A stretch of DNA of 64,000 nucleotides, taken from positions 3,673,001 to 3,737,000 of the forward strand of contig NZ_JAVIWK010000001.1 of NCBI RefSeq assembly GCF_034314165.1, in the 5' to 3' direction. Under the pieces are notes generated by a model, which saw only the letters and a program-made list of their open reading frames with translations, searched no databases and had not been told where the DNA came from. Numbering within the stretch: position 1 is the first letter of the stretch; each line of letters starts with the position of its first letter. The translations under genes and the position numbers were made by a program. Below, in pieces: positions 1-9,699 of this stretch. This stretch comes from Pseudomonas sp. Bout1. Its GTDB lineage: Bacteria; Pseudomonadota; Gammaproteobacteria; Pseudomonadales; Pseudomonadaceae.

Positions 1-2
1 AT

Positions 3-377
3 CAGTTGAGCGAGCGTTACGGCATCGAGTTGCCCCTGGCCGACCTGTTCCGCTGGAACCCCGGCACCGCCACGGAGGTGGGCATCAGCAACGCTGTGCT
101 GATCGGCAGCGAAACCATCGACGGCCAGACCTGCACCCATTACGCCTATCGCCAGCCCGACATCGACTGGCAACTGTGGGTTCGCCAAGGCACGCAGCCT
201 CTGCCCTGCCGGTTGGTGATCAGCCGCCGTGACACCGCCGAGCACCCCCGGCACAGCGTCAATTACCTGTGGCAGCTCAACAGCCCGCCCAAGCCTGTCG
301 ACTTTGAGTTCACCCCGCCGGCCGGTGCCCGTGCGGTGCCCCTGCAACAGTTGGAGCCTCAGGGAGAGCAGCCATGA
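3..377 (+). CDS. DUF2092 family protein, 5'-truncated
   Basis: This is the C-terminal part of a protein whose reading frame is open to the left window edge, so the true start lies upstream. The visible 124 residues match the DUF2092 pattern: a segment beginning LPLADLF, then GSETIDGQTCTHYAYRQ, then WQLWV and PLPCRLVI, ending in FTPPAGARAV. DUF2092 proteins are exported and resemble LolA/LolB-like lipid-binding folds; their function is not established. The gene ends in an ATGA overlap with the next gene and seems to head, or continue into, the MoxR/Bat operon. The family call is fairly sure; no function is claimed. Confidence 0.75.
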   Translation, partial: QLSERYGIELPLADLFRWNPGTATEVGISNAVLIGSETIDGQTCTHYAYRQPDIDWQLWVRQGTQPLPCRLVISRRDTAEHPRHSVNYLWQLNSPPKPVDFEFTPPAGARAVPLQQLEPQGEQP

Positions 378-925
378 AACGCACAGCGGCGGTGCTGACC
401 GCAAGTTTGCTGCTGACGCTGTTCGACCCACTGGCCGCCCAGGCCTGGCAATTACGCGGCGGTGGCGGCGCGCGCACGTTTGTGGTGCCCCATGGGGGCG
501 GTGGCTACCGCCCGCCAATGCCGGCACCGCACCCGATGCCCGCGCCCCGGCCAATGCCGCCGCACCCGGAACCGCACCCGCAGCCCCACCCCCAGTCTGG
601 CCCGCATCCCGAGCCTGGCCCGCATCCCGAGCCAGGTCCACATCCGTATCCGGGGCCGCATCCGTACCCGATGCCGCCTCCACCGCCACCACCACCTCCG
701 CCACCCCACGGAGATGACTGGTACCACCCATGGGCCACTGCGGCCGTCATCGGCGCGACCACGGCGACTCTCCTCGCCATCGGCACCCGCGTCACCACGG
801 TCCCGGTGGATTGCGTCTCGGTGGTCGCCAATGGCGTGGCCTACCAACACTGCGGACCCACGTGGTACCAGCCGCAATACGTCGGCAGTTCTGTGCAATA
901 CATTGTGGTCGCCGCGCCCTGGTGA
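374..925 (+). CDS. Exported proline/histidine-rich protein of unknown function
   Basis: A 183-residue protein starting in an ATGA overlap with the DUF2092 gene. Residues 1-24 form a Sec signal peptide ending near AAQA. Residues about 45-110 are a low-complexity stretch of PHPEP/GPHPEP-type repeats followed by an uninterrupted run of prolines. A hydrophobic glycine/alanine segment (around AAVIGATTATLLAIG) follows, and the C-terminal 50 residues hold two cysteines (VDCV, QHCG) and several tyrosines. Similar short exported proteins with a conserved C-terminal Cys/Tyr tail occur in Pseudomonas without known function. Strong codon bias and tight coupling to both neighbours say it is a real gene. 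Confidence 0.7.
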   Translation: MKRTAAVLTASLLLTLFDPLAAQAWQLRGGGGARTFVVPHGGGGYRPPMPAPHPMPAPRPMPPHPEPHPQPHPQSGPHPEPGPHPEPGPHPYPGPHPYPMPPPPPPPPPPPHGDDWYHPWATAAVIGATTATLLAIGTRVTTVPVDCVSVVANGVAYQHCGPTWYQPQYVGSSVQYIVVAAPW

Positions 926-949
926 CCCACCGTTTCAAGGATGATTGTG

Positions 950-1924
950 ATGACAGCGCTCAACGATTTAACCGCCCTGCAAGCCAGCATCGCCGAAAGC
1001 GTGCTGGGCCAGGATCAGGTGATCCGCCAGATCCTCATCGGCCTTTTGGCCAACGGTCACTTGCTGCTGGAAAGCCTGCCCGGGTTGGCCAAGACCCGCA
1101 CGGTCAAGGCCCTGGCCCGGCATCTGGATGCAAAGATGAGCCGTATCCAGTTCACCCCTGACCTGCTGCCCTCGGACATCACCGGCGCCGAGGTGCTGCA
1201 CCAGGTGGACGGCCAGAACCAGATCCGCTTCCAGCCAGGCCCGTTGTTCGGCAACCTGATCCTCGCCGATGAAATCAACCGTGCCCCGGCCAAGGTCCAG
1301 GCGGCGCTGCTTGAAGCCATGGAAGAGCGTCAGATCACCGTGGCCGGCGCCAGCCACCCGCTGCCCGAGTTGTTCATCGTGGTCGCCACGCAAAACCCCA
1401 TCGAACAGGAAGGGACCTACCCGCTGCCCGAAGCGCAGATGGACCGGTTCCTGATGAAGGTCTTGCTGGATTACCCCAGCGCCGAAAACGAAAGCCAGGT
1501 GCTGCGCCTGTTACGCGAAGAGGAACGACACGCGGCCATGGCGGCGACTCAAGGGTTCACCCTCGCGCCCGAGGTAATCTTCGCCGCCCGCAAGGAAGTC
1601 AGTGCGATCCAGGTGGCCCCCGCGATCGACCGCTACCTGATCGACCTGGTCAACGCCACGCGCCACCCCGCCGATTACGACGCCGACCTGGCGCGCTGGA
1701 TCAGCCTCGGCGCCAGCCCCCGTGGCGGCATCGGCCTGGACCGCGCCGCCCGCGCCGACGCCTGGCTGCAAGGCCAGGCCTTCGTCACCCCGGACAATGT
1801 GCGCTCAGTGGCGCATCCGGTGCTGCGCCATCGCCTGCAATTGAGCTACGACGCGGTGGCCGATGGCGTCACCGCCGACCAGGTACTGGACCGCCTGCTG
1901 GACAAAGTGGCGATCCCGGCATGA
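950..1924 (+). CDS. MoxR family AAA+ ATPase
   Basis: A 324-residue AAA+ ATPase of the MoxR family, cytoplasmic chaperone-like proteins that usually act with VWA-domain partners. The Walker A region is ESLPGLAKT (about residue 45), Walker B is LILADEINRAP (about 105), and sensor 1 is VVATQNPIEQEG, the typical MoxR form. The C-terminal helical lid contains the ASPRGG motif. The start at 950 is preferred over the in-frame ATG at 941 because AAGGAT (937-942) is well spaced for 950. It is followed by an ATGA overlap with a DUF58 gene, the standard moxR-DUF58-VWA order. Family assignment is secure; the client complex is not known. Confidence 0.93.
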   Translation: MTALNDLTALQASIAESVLGQDQVIRQILIGLLANGHLLLESLPGLAKTRTVKALARHLDAKMSRIQFTPDLLPSDITGAEVLHQVDGQNQIRFQPGPLFGNLILADEINRAPAKVQAALLEAMEERQITVAGASHPLPELFIVVATQNPIEQEGTYPLPEAQMDRFLMKVLLDYPSAENESQVLRLLREEERHAAMAATQGFTLAPEVIFAARKEVSAIQVAPAIDRYLIDLVNATRHPADYDADLARWISLGASPRGGIGLDRAARADAWLQGQAFVTPDNVRSVAHPVLRHRLQLSYDAVADGVTADQVLDRLLDKVAIPA

Positions 1925-2856
1925 ACGCCGATGGCCTGGTCTATGTGTCCCTGGGGCAGTTGATGGCGCTGCAGTTCCAGACCCGTGGCCTGAGCTTTGT
2001 CGCGCGCCAGCCCCAGGGCAGCATCCTCGCCGGCAACCATGCCTCGCGGCTGCGCGGGCGCGGCTTGAACTTCGATGAACTGCGCCGCTACCAACCCGGC
2101 GACGATCTGCGCCATCTGGACTGGCGTGCCTCCCTGCGCACCGGCAAACCGGTGATCCGCACCTTTACCGAGGAGCGCGACCGCCCTGCGCTGATTGTGG
2201 TCGACCAACGCATGTCGATGTTCTTCGGCTCGGTGCGCAGCTTCAAATCTGCCGTCGCGGCTGAGTTGGGCGCGCTGGCGGCGTGGATGGTGTTCAACGC
2301 AGGCGACCGGGTCGGTGGGCTGGTGTTCAACGATGAGCGCATCGACAGCGTGGCGCCGTTGCGCAGCCGCAAGCGTATCGAAACCCTGTGCAGCCGGATC
2401 ATCGAGCAGAACGCCGCGTTGAGCGCGAGCAATCCGGACCATGAAGCCTGCGGCCAGCTCGACAAGGTGCTGCAACAGTGCCTGGCGCTGGCCGGGCATG
2501 ACCATTTGATCTGCATCGTCAGTGACTTCGCCGGTGCTGGCGAGCGCACCCTGCAATTGATGCGGCAACTGTCGGCCCACAACGATGTGATCGCCTTGCA
2601 AGTCTACGACCCGCTGGCGCTGAACGTGCCTGATACCGGGCACCTGATGGTCACCCAAGGCCAGTTGCAGGTCGAACTGGCCGTGCACAAACGCCAAGTG
2701 CGCCAACCCTTGGGCGAGTTCCTGGGTGGCCGCCTCAAGGACGTCGCCAGCCTGCTGCGCCGCAGCCAGGTGCCGCTGTTAATGATCAGCACCGCGTTGC
2801 CGGCCATTGACCAGTTGCGTGATGAACTGGGCCGGCGCAATGGAGCGCGGCGATGA
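1921..2856 (+). CDS. DUF58 domain-containing protein
   Basis: A 311-residue protein with the DUF58 signature: G-R-G-L-N-F-DELRRYQPGDD then RHLDWRAS (about residues 45-70), and a VWA-like fold in the second half with a hydrophobic strand ending in VVDQRMSM. The MIDAS of this VWA-like fold is not canonical. DUF58 proteins are encoded with MoxR ATPases and are thought to be their partners in envelope or stress functions. No signal peptide or membrane segment is visible, so it is probably cytoplasmic. It overlaps moxR by 4 bp and the next gene by 4 bp. Confidence 0.9.
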   Translation: MNADGLVYVSLGQLMALQFQTRGLSFVARQPQGSILAGNHASRLRGRGLNFDELRRYQPGDDLRHLDWRASLRTGKPVIRTFTEERDRPALIVVDQRMSMFFGSVRSFKSAVAAELGALAAWMVFNAGDRVGGLVFNDERIDSVAPLRSRKRIETLCSRIIEQNAALSASNPDHEACGQLDKVLQQCLALAGHDHLICIVSDFAGAGERTLQLMRQLSAHNDVIALQVYDPLALNVPDTGHLMVTQGQLQVELAVHKRQVRQPLGEFLGGRLKDVASLLRRSQVPLLMISTALPAIDQLRDELGRRNGARR

Positions 2857-3320
2857 ACGCCAATGTGCCGAGCATCGAACAACTCAAGGAGATGGGTTTG
2901 CCAGCGCCGGTCAGCTATTGGCCGCAGGCCTGGGGCTGGTGGGCGCTGCTCGGCTTACTCGCGATTGGCCTCGTTGTGCTCGGCATCCGTGCCTGGCTGC
3001 ACTGGCGGCGCAATGCCTATCGCCGCGAAGCATTGGCGCGTCTCAAGGTAATTGAGGACCTGCAAGAGTTGCCGGAACTGCTCAAGCGCGTCGCACTGTC
3101 GATGCCGCTTGCGCCTGAAGAACACCAACGCGTGCCAACCTTGAGCGGCGCCGACTGGCAGGCGTTCCTGCTGCGTCATGGCCGCACGCCGTTGCCGGAG
3201 GATTTCAGCCGCCAACTGGCAAGCCTGGCGTATGGATCCGTTGATATTTCCAGCGCGCAGCGTAAACAGCTGTTGGCCCAGTGCGAAGCCTGGGTGGAGC
3301 ATCACCATGTGGCAGCTTGA
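2853..3320 (+). CDS. DUF4381 domain-containing membrane protein
   Basis: A 155-residue protein with one transmembrane segment at about residues 28-50 (WWALLGLLAIGLVVLGI) followed by a basic stretch and a soluble helical C-terminal domain. This architecture and its place between DUF58 and the VWA genes fit DUF4381, a regular member of MoxR/Bat operons. The soluble part would be cytoplasmic and could tether the MoxR/DUF58 machinery to the membrane (inference). It overlaps both neighbours (4 bp and 14 bp), showing translational coupling. Confidence 0.82.
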   Translation: MNANVPSIEQLKEMGLPAPVSYWPQAWGWWALLGLLAIGLVVLGIRAWLHWRRNAYRREALARLKVIEDLQELPELLKRVALSMPLAPEEHQRVPTLSGADWQAFLLRHGRTPLPEDFSRQLASLAYGSVDISSAQRKQLLAQCEAWVEHHHVAA

Positions 3321-4314
3321 CTACCCCTGGCTGTTGCTTCTATTGCCGCTGCCATGGCTGGCCTACCGTTACCTGCCGCAATACCGCGAAGCCCGCAGCG
3401 CGGTGCGCGTACCGTTTTTTGCCAGCCTCAGTCGGGCCGTGGGCCAGACGCCGGCGGCCAGCGGCATCCGCAGCAACCGCCTGCAATTGCTGCTCAACCT
3501 GCTGGTGTGGGCGTTGCTGGTGCTGGCCATTGCCCGCCCGGTCTGGATCGAAAAACCCATCGAACGCCAACAACCGGTGCGCGACTTGATGCTGGCCATC
3601 GACATCTCGCAGTCCATGGAAACCCAGGACTTTACCGACGCCAACGGCCAGAAGATCAACCGCCTGGCAGCGGTCAAACAGGTGGTGCACGGTTTTATCC
3701 AGCGCCGCAAGGATGATCGCATCGGCCTGATCCTGTTCGGCAGCGGCGCCTATCCCCAAGCCCCCTTGACCCTTGACCACGCCAGCCTGTCGCTGCTGCT
3801 GGATGACAGCGGCATCGGCATGGCCGGGCCTGACACCGCGCTTGGCGATGCTATCGGCCTGAGCCTGAAACTGCTGGACCAGGCCCATGAGCAAGAGAAA
3901 GTGCTGATCCTGCTCACCGACGGCAACGACACTAGCAGTGCGATCCCGCCGGACCATGCAGCAAAGATGGCGGCGGCCAAGGGCGTGGTCATTCATACCA
4001 TCGGGATTGGCGACCCTGACGCCACGGGTGAGTCCAAGGTCAACCTGAGCGCGCTGCAACAGATTGCCGACGTTACCGGCGGGCGCTATTTCCGTGCCGA
4101 AAACCGCGACACCCTGGACCAGGTCTACGCCACCCTCGACCAGATAACCCCGCACCAGGTGAAGACCCTGAGCCACCAGCCCAAGCGTGACCTGTTCTGG
4201 ATGCCCCTGGCGGCGGCCATCGGCCTGCTCGCGTTGTACCACCTGATCGCCGCGTTGTGGCCCCACCTGAGACGGCGCCATCGGGAGGTCCGCGATGGAG
4301 TTCAACCCCAGTGA
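3307..4314 (+). CDS. VWA domain membrane protein (BatA-like)
   Basis: A 335-residue protein; the ATG at 3307 (MWQLDYPWLL) is chosen because it gives the normal BatA N-terminal membrane helix, and the upstream extension runs through the previous gene. TM segments lie at about 5-22, 62-80 and 305-325. Between them is a von Willebrand A domain with the MIDAS motif DISQS (AIDISQS), a threonine further on and a late LLTDGND. BatA-type proteins sit in the inner membrane with the VWA domain outside the cytoplasm and work with BatB and BatD. It overlaps the DUF4381 gene and the next VWA gene by 14 and 20 bp. Confidence 0.88.
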   Translation: MWQLDYPWLLLLLPLPWLAYRYLPQYREARSAVRVPFFASLSRAVGQTPAASGIRSNRLQLLLNLLVWALLVLAIARPVWIEKPIERQQPVRDLMLAIDISQSMETQDFTDANGQKINRLAAVKQVVHGFIQRRKDDRIGLILFGSGAYPQAPLTLDHASLSLLLDDSGIGMAGPDTALGDAIGLSLKLLDQAHEQEKVLILLTDGNDTSSAIPPDHAAKMAAAKGVVIHTIGIGDPDATGESKVNLSALQQIADVTGGRYFRAENRDTLDQVYATLDQITPHQVKTLSHQPKRDLFWMPLAAAIGLLALYHLIAALWPHLRRRHREVRDGVQPQ

Positions 4315-5794
4315 CTTCCACTTCCTGCGCCCGGCCTGGCTATTGCTGGGGTTGCTGGGCCTGTTGCTGCCACTGCTGTGGCGCCGCAGCAAGGACCTGC
4401 AGCGACGCTTGCGGGGCAATATCGCACCGCACCTGTTGCCGCATTTGCTGCTGATGCCGACGGATCCTCATCGTCTGCGGCCGGTGCACCTGGTCAGTGC
4501 CTTGCTGATTCTCGGCGCCCTGGCCAGCGCCGGGCCTACGTGGGAACAGGACCGGCCCGACTTCCTGGAAAACCGCGCACCGCTGATCATTGCCCTCGAC
4601 CTGTCGCCGTCGATGGACACCGCCGACGTGCCGCCGACCCGCCTACAAGCCGCCAAGCACAAGTTGCAGGACCTGGTGCAGCGCCGCCAGGGTGCTCGTA
4701 CCGCGTTGATGGTGTACGCGGGCAGCGCGCACCTGGTATTGCCACCGACGGATGACCCGGCGCTGCTGGACAGTTTTATCCAGGCCCTGGCCACCGACCT
4801 GATCAGCAAACCCGGCCGCGATGTCGCCGGGGTGATCGACCAGGCCAAGCGTTTGCTGGCGGCCGAGAAGGCCCCAGGCACGCTGTTGCTGGTCACCGAC
4901 GGCGCCGACCTCGCGCAATTGCCGCCACTCAAACAACACTTGGCCGACAGCCCGTTGCAAGTATTGGTGCTGGCGGTCGGCGTGAACTTCGATGCCGACG
5001 CGCTGAAGCAACTGGCGTCCGCCACCGACGCGCCACTGGGCAGCCTGACCCTCAACGACGACGACCTGGACTGGGTCGAATTGCACGCGCAACAGCACTT
5101 CCAGAACGCCGACGAACAACAGCGCAACCTGCAATGGAAAGATGCCGGTTACTGGCTGTGCTGGCCGCTGCTGCTGTTGGCGTTTTTCAGTGTACGCCGG
5201 GGCTGGAGCCTGAACTGGATGGCGGTGCTGGTGCTGGGGGTGCTCCTGCAACCGGCCCCCGCGCAAGCCAATGCCTTGACCGACGCGTTCTTCACCCGCG
5301 ACCAACAAGGCCGCTGGGCTTACGAACACCATCACTACCCCGCCGCTGCCGCGCTGTTCGTCGACCCGTACTGGAAAGGCATTGCCGCCTACAACGCCGC
5401 CGATTACGACCTGGCCCTGGCGACCTTTGCCCAACTCGACACCGCACAGGCTGCGTTTTACCGGGGCAATATCCACGTGCGCCGCTTCAAGTTCGACGAC
5501 GCCATTGCGGCCTATCAACAGGCGTTGCAGCAACAGCCACAGTTTCCAGAAGCCAGCGCCAACCTGGCTCTGGCGTTGGCGCTGAAAAAAGACACCGAAA
5601 ACGCCTCCGATAACGCCCCCGAGGTCAAGCCCGACGCGGTCAAGTTCGACAAGGCGGCCGGCAAGGGCAAGAGCAAGGCGATCCAGACGGAACAGGCGAG
5701 CAACGATGCCTTGTGGTTGCAGAACCTGACGACTTCCCCGGCGAACTTCTTGCGGCGCAAGTTCAGCCTTCAGGATCAGGGAGCCCAGCCATGA
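4295..5794 (+). CDS. VWA domain plus TPR membrane protein (BatB/BatC fusion-like)
   Basis: A 499-residue protein. It starts with a membrane helix ([14 protein letters not shown]), has a second near residue 65, then a VWA domain with MIDAS DLSPS ([11 protein letters not shown]) and [11 protein letters not shown] further TM near residues 285-325 leads to a C-terminal region with a TPR-like unit ([20 protein letters not shown] and the helix after it) and a charged tail. In Bacteroides-type bat operons BatB (VWA) and BatC (TPR) are separate, so this is best read as a fused BatB/C, a common form in Pseudomonas. The ribosome site GGGAGG lies just upstream. Confidence 0.87.
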   Translation: MEFNPSDFHFLRPAWLLLGLLGLLLPLLWRRSKDLQRRLRGNIAPHLLPHLLLMPTDPHRLRPVHLVSALLILGALASAGPTWEQDRPDFLENRAPLIIALDLSPSMDTADVPPTRLQAAKHKLQDLVQRRQGARTALMVYAGSAHLVLPPTDDPALLDSFIQALATDLISKPGRDVAGVIDQAKRLLAAEKAPGTLLLVTDGADLAQLPPLKQHLADSPLQVLVLAVGVNFDADALKQLASATDAPLGSLTLNDDDLDWVELHAQQHFQNADEQQRNLQWKDAGYWLCWPLLLLAFFSVRRGWSLNWMAVLVLGVLLQPAPAQANALTDAFFTRDQQGRWAYEHHHYPAAAALFVDPYWKGIAAYNAADYDLALATFAQLDTAQAAFYRGNIHVRRFKFDDAIAAYQQALQQQPQFPEASANLALALALKKDTENASDNAPEVKPDAVKFDKAAGKGKSKAIQTEQASNDALWLQNLTTSPANFLRRKFSLQDQGAQP

Positions 5795-6840
5795 ACCGGC
5801 TCTGCTGGCTGTTGCTGCTGATCGCAGGTCCGTTGTGGGCAGCTGAACCGCAACTGAGGGTGCAGGCACAACTGTTGCCTGGCAATAACGTCGTGGTGGG
5901 CGAGCAGGTGCAATTGCAGGTCGATGTGTTGACCGACAGCTGGTTCACCGCCGCCGCCAGCCTGCCGCCGCTGCAACTGGCCGGCGCACGGGTGCAGGCA
6001 CCGGGCAGTGAGTCCGAGCACGTTAACCAGGTGATCGAGGGCAAGACCTTCTACGGCATGCGCTACCGCTACCGCATCACCCCTTCCGTGGCCCAGACCT
6101 TCAATATTCCGCCACTGACTGTACAGGCCCAGCCCGGCCAGGCCACTGCGGCGTTGAGTGCGCAAACGGCGCCGCTGGCATTCCAGGCTACCCAGCCACC
6201 TGGCTTCGAACCCGGGGAAACCGTATTGGTGGCCGACGGGCTGCGCCTGACCCAGACCGTCACCACCACACCGCCCAAGGTCGGCGACACCTTCACCCGC
6301 ACGCTCACCCTGCAAGCCGACAACACCCCCGGCCTGTCTTTGCCACCGCCCGACCAGGCCAATGTGAAAGGTTTGCGCCGCTACCCGCAGTCGCCCGTCA
6401 TCAGCAACCTGGATGATGGACGCGGCACCACCACCGGCGGCCAACGCATCGACCGCCAGGTTTACCGTGTCGAGCAGGCCGGCCATTACCAACTGCCCGC
6501 CATCAGTGTGAAATGGTGGGACAGCCGCAACCATCACCTGCAAATCACCCGGGTACCCGAGATCACCGTCGAGGCAACAGCGGCGAGCGCCTACACCCCG
6601 ACGTTTTCCATCGCCCAGGACCTCAAGCAACTCGGCCAGCACAGCCGCTGGCAGTGGTCGCGGCACGGGTTGGCGTGGGGTACCGCCCTGGTATTGCTGG
6701 TGCTGGTTGCCTACCTCGTGCATGGCATATGGCCACGAATTCCACCACTGTGGCGACGTGGTTGCGCGGCATTGCGCTGGCTGTTTCGTCGACTACGCTT
6801 GCTACCACTGAACCCCCGTCGCGAAAAGGATTTCCCATGA
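5791..6840 (+). CDS. BatD family protein
   Basis: A 349-residue exported membrane protein starting at the ATG at 5791, which overlaps the previous stop codon and gives a clean signal peptide ([14 protein letters not shown]). The body is beta-rich with repeats typical of Bat[11 protein letters not shown], then [10 protein letters not shown], then a second domain [10 protein letters not shown]. One TM helix sits near residues 295-318 ([13 protein letters not shown]), followed by a short basic cytoplasmic tail. BatD is thought to partner BatA/BatB in the periplasm. It ends in an ATGA overlap with the HAD gene, so transcription continues. Confidence 0.87.
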   Translation: MNRLCWLLLLIAGPLWAAEPQLRVQAQLLPGNNVVVGEQVQLQVDVLTDSWFTAAASLPPLQLAGARVQAPGSESEHVNQVIEGKTFYGMRYRYRITPSVAQTFNIPPLTVQAQPGQATAALSAQTAPLAFQATQPPGFEPGETVLVADGLRLTQTVTTTPPKVGDTFTRTLTLQADNTPGLSLPPPDQANVKGLRRYPQSPVISNLDDGRGTTTGGQRIDRQVYRVEQAGHYQLPAISVKWWDSRNHHLQITRVPEITVEATAASAYTPTFSIAQDLKQLGQHSRWQWSRHGLAWGTALVLLVLVAYLVHGIWPRIPPLWRRGCAALRWLFRRLRLLPLNPRREKDFP

Positions 6841-7838
6841 CGTCCCTCCGTTCTGTCTTGCCTCTTCTGCTGCTGTTCAGCCTGCCGGCAATGGCGGCTG
6901 ATCCGCTGCCCTCGTGGAACGATGGACCGAGCAAAAAACACATCATCGAATTCGTCCAGGCCGTGACTGCCGAAGGCTCCACGGACTACGTAAAACCCGC
7001 CGAGCGCATCGCCGTATTCGATAACGACGGCACGCTGTGGAGCGAACAGCCGGCTTATTTCGAGGTGCTGTTTGCCTTCGACGAAATCAAGCGCCTGGCG
7101 CCGCAGCACCCCGAATGGAAAACCACCCAACCGTTCAAGGCCGTCATCGAGAACGATCACCAGGCCCTGGCCCAAAGCGGCATGGACGGCCTGTTGAAAA
7201 TCATCGGCGCGACCCACACCGGCATCAGCACCGACGCCTTTGTCGACAATGCCAAAACCTGGCTCACCCAGGCTCGCCACCCGAAAACCGGCAAGCCCTA
7301 CACCGAGATGATCTACCAGCCGATGCTGGAGATGCTCGACTACCTGCGCAGCCAGCAATTCAAGACCTACATCGTCTCCGGTGGGGATACCGCCTTCATG
7401 CGTGCCTTCGCCGAGGTGGTCTACGGCGTGCCACCGGAACAGGTGATCGGCTCCAGCTTCGTCACCGCATTCCAGATCAAGGACGGCGCCCCGCAGGTAC
7501 TGCGCACCGCCAAGCTCGCCCACAACGACGACGGCCCGGGCAAGCCGGAAAGCATCGACGCGATCATTGGCCGCCGGCCGATCCTGGCCTTCGGCAACTC
7601 CGACGGTGACCTGCAAATGCTCCAGTGGACGGCAGCAGGGACTGGCAAACGCTTCATGGGCCTGGTGCACCACACCGACGCCAGGCGCGAGTGGGCCTAT
7701 GACCGCAGCTCTCAAATAGGACGCCTGGACAAGGCGCTGGATGAAGCCAAGACAAAAGGCTGGAGCGTGGTGGACATGGCGTCCGAGTGGAACCGTATCT
7801 ACCCCTTCGAGCCCGCTGTGCAAAAGCAGGTGCAATAA
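6837..7838 (+). CDS. Exported HAD-superfamily hydrolase
   Basis: A 333-residue HAD protein with a signal peptide ([16 protein letters not shown]). Motif I is FDNDGTLW (nucleophile Asp and acid Asp two residues later), motif II is YIVSGGD, and motif IV is GNSDGD. The large insert between motifs I and II is a type-1 helical cap. The presence of SGGD resembles phosphoserine-phosphatase-like members, but no substrate can be read. A periplasmic phosphatase or phosphonatase acting with the neighbouring sulfatase is plausible (inference). It follows batD with a 4 bp overlap and precedes the arylsulfatase by 76 bp. Confidence 0.85.
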   Translation: MTSLRSVLPLLLLFSLPAMAADPLPSWNDGPSKKHIIEFVQAVTAEGSTDYVKPAERIAVFDNDGTLWSEQPAYFEVLFAFDEIKRLAPQHPEWKTTQPFKAVIENDHQALAQSGMDGLLKIIGATHTGISTDAFVDNAKTWLTQARHPKTGKPYTEMIYQPMLEMLDYLRSQQFKTYIVSGGDTAFMRAFAEVVYGVPPEQVIGSSFVTAFQIKDGAPQVLRTAKLAHNDDGPGKPESIDAIIGRRPILAFGNSDGDLQMLQWTAAGTGKRFMGLVHHTDARREWAYDRSSQIGRLDKALDEAKTKGWSVVDMASEWNRIYPFEPAVQKQVQ

Positions 7839-7914
7839 GAAAAGACGTCGCGATGGACTGTAATAAACGTTGGTCGCAGGCAATGCGACTCAAGCCGAGA
7901 AAGGAGCAAGTCAG

Positions 7915-9501
7915 ATGACTCGCATACGCAAGTGGCTGCCGAAACTCGCCCTGGTGGCAGTATCGGTGATGGGGGTCTCGGCATCAGCCTGGGCCGCCGA
8001 CAAGCCGAATATCCTGGTGATATTCGGCGATGACATTGGGCAAACCAACATCAGCGCCTACTCCATGGGCGTGGTGGGTTACAAAACCCCGAACATTGAC
8101 CGCATCGCCAAGGAAGGCATGCTGTTCACCGACTACTACGCGGAGAACAGCTGCACCGCCGGGCGCTCATCCTTTATCACGGGCCAGACGCCGTTGCGCA
8201 CTGGCTTGTCCAAGGTGGGGATTCCCGGTGCACCGGTGGGCCTGCAAAAACGCGACATCACCATCGCCCAGGCGCTTAAAGGGCTGGGCTATTCCACCGG
8301 GCAGTTTGGCAAAAACCACCTGGGCGACAAGGATGAATACCTGCCGACCAACCATGGTTTCGATGAGTTCTTCGGCAACCTGTACCACCTCAATGCCGAG
8401 GAGGAACCTGAGCGCCCATACTGGCCCAAGGATGACGCCGATTTCGTCAAGGCCAACACCCCGCGCGGTGTGATCCACAGCTTTGCCGACGGCAAGATCG
8501 AAGACACCGGCGCCCTGACCGCCAAGCGCATGGAAACCATCGACGACGAAACCACCGCAGCCGCCCAGGCGTTTATCAAGAAGCAGGCCGAAGCCAACAA
8601 GCCGTTCTTCGTGTGGATGAACACCACGCGCATGCACGTGTTCACCCACGTACGTGACTCGATGAAGGGCCAGAGCGGCATGCCCGGTAACGAGTACGCC
8701 GACGGCATGCTGGAACACGACGGCGATGTGGGCAAACTCCTGCAAACCCTCGACGACCTGAAAATCACCGATAACACTATCGTGGTCTATACAACCGACA
8801 ACGGCCCGAACCAGTTCTCGTGGCCAGACGCGGCAACCACGCCGTTTCGCAACGAGAAAGACTCCAACTGGGAAGGCGCCTATCGAGTGCCGGCGATCAT
8901 CCGCTGGCCGGGCAAGATCAAGCCTGGCGAAGTCTCCAACGAAATGGTCTCGGGCATGGACTGGTTCCCTACTCTGTTGGCTGCCGCGGGTGACGCAGAC
9001 GTGAAAGACAAGCTGCTCAAGGGCTGGGCCCCGACGGCCGGCGGCAGCAACTTCAAGGTGCACCTGGACGGCTACAACCAACTGCCGTACCTGACCGGCC
9101 AACAACCCAAGGGCGCGCGTCACGAGTTCTTCTACTTCAACGATGACGGCGTGTTGGTGGCGGTACGTTTCGACAACTGGAAAGTGGTGTTCGCCGAACA
9201 GCGCCAGCCGGGCGGTTTCCGGGTCTGGAGCGAGCCATTCGTGCAGTTGCGTGTACCGAAGATCTTCAACCTGAGGATGGACCCGTATGAACGGGCGGAT
9301 GTGGTGTCTGACCAGTACTACGACTGGAGCACCAAAAACATCTACCTGGGTGCGGTGGCAGTGACCAAGTCGGCGAAGTTCCTCGAGACGTTTATCGAGT
9401 ACCCGCCGAGCCAGAAACCGGCCAGCTTCAGCATCGACCAGATCCGCGAAGCCGTGGACAAGAAAATTGCTGAAAAAATGAAGGCCAACCCGGCGCAATA
9501 G
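7915..9501 (+). CDS. Arylsulfatase (type I, formylglycine-dependent)
   Basis: A 528-residue sulfatase. The ATG at 7915 is chosen for its AAGGAG site and gives a signal peptide ending ASAWA. The core reads KPNILVIFGDD (calcium-binding Asp pair), then NSCTAGRSSF, in which CTAGR fits the C-x-[PA]-x-R motif whose cysteine becomes formylglycine. Later metal and substrate sites include TTDNGPN and the RWPGKI region. Such enzymes release sulfate from sulfate esters, here in the periplasm. No formylglycine-generating enzyme is encoded next to it, so maturation would need one elsewhere. It is the last gene of the long MoxR/Bat run, followed by a GGCGCCGC hairpin (9507-9530). Confidence 0.9.
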   Translation: MTRIRKWLPKLALVAVSVMGVSASAWAADKPNILVIFGDDIGQTNISAYSMGVVGYKTPNIDRIAKEGMLFTDYYAENSCTAGRSSFITGQTPLRTGLSKVGIPGAPVGLQKRDITIAQALKGLGYSTGQFGKNHLGDKDEYLPTNHGFDEFFGNLYHLNAEEEPERPYWPKDDADFVKANTPRGVIHSFADGKIEDTGALTAKRMETIDDETTAAAQAFIKKQAEANKPFFVWMNTTRMHVFTHVRDSMKGQSGMPGNEYADGMLEHDGDVGKLLQTLDDLKITDNTIVVYTTDNGPNQFSWPDAATTPFRNEKDSNWEGAYRVPAIIRWPGKIKPGEVSNEMVSGMDWFPTLLAAAGDADVKDKLLKGWAPTAGGSNFKVHLDGYNQLPYLTGQQPKGARHEFFYFNDDGVLVAVRFDNWKVVFAEQRQPGGFRVWSEPFVQLRVPKIFNLRMDPYERADVVSDQYYDWSTKNIYLGAVAVTKSAKFLETFIEYPPSQKPASFSIDQIREAVDKKIAEKMKANPAQ

Positions 9502-9536
9502 CCGTCGGCGCCGCGCTTATGGGCGGCGCCCAACCC

Positions 9537-9666
9537 GTGGCGAGGGAGCTTGCTCCCGCTGGGCTGCGCAGCAGCCCCCATCCAGACAGCGCGGTTTTTC
9601 AGGTAAATCGCGGTGTCTGGCTTTGGGGGCGCTTCGCACCCCAGCGGGAGCAAGCTCCCTCGCCAC
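9537..9666. repeat. REP doublet (REPIN-like) element
   Basis: Two REP sequences in inverted orientation enclose a short spacer. The outer arms GTGGCGAGGGAGCTTGCTCC (from 9537) and its reverse complement (to 9666) match over about 25 bp, and the inner parts GGGCTGCGCAGCAGCCCC and GGGGCGCTTCGCACCCC form their own hairpins. This is the layout of REPINs, the non-autonomous mobile REP doublets spread by RAYT transposases in the P. fluorescens group. It lies between the arylsulfatase and the next gene's start. Confidence 0.8.
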
Positions 9667-9699
9667 ACTTTGATCGGTATTTGCATAAGGCTATTGGCA

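Noticed and set aside
560..705. Short tandem repeats, possible CRISPR or satellite DNA
   Set aside because: They encode PHPEP/GPHPEP and polyproline in the exported protein at 374-925; there are no spacers.
6711..7883. 390-codon open frame on the minus strand
   Set aside because: It is antisense to the HAD gene; no start signal or domain was seen.
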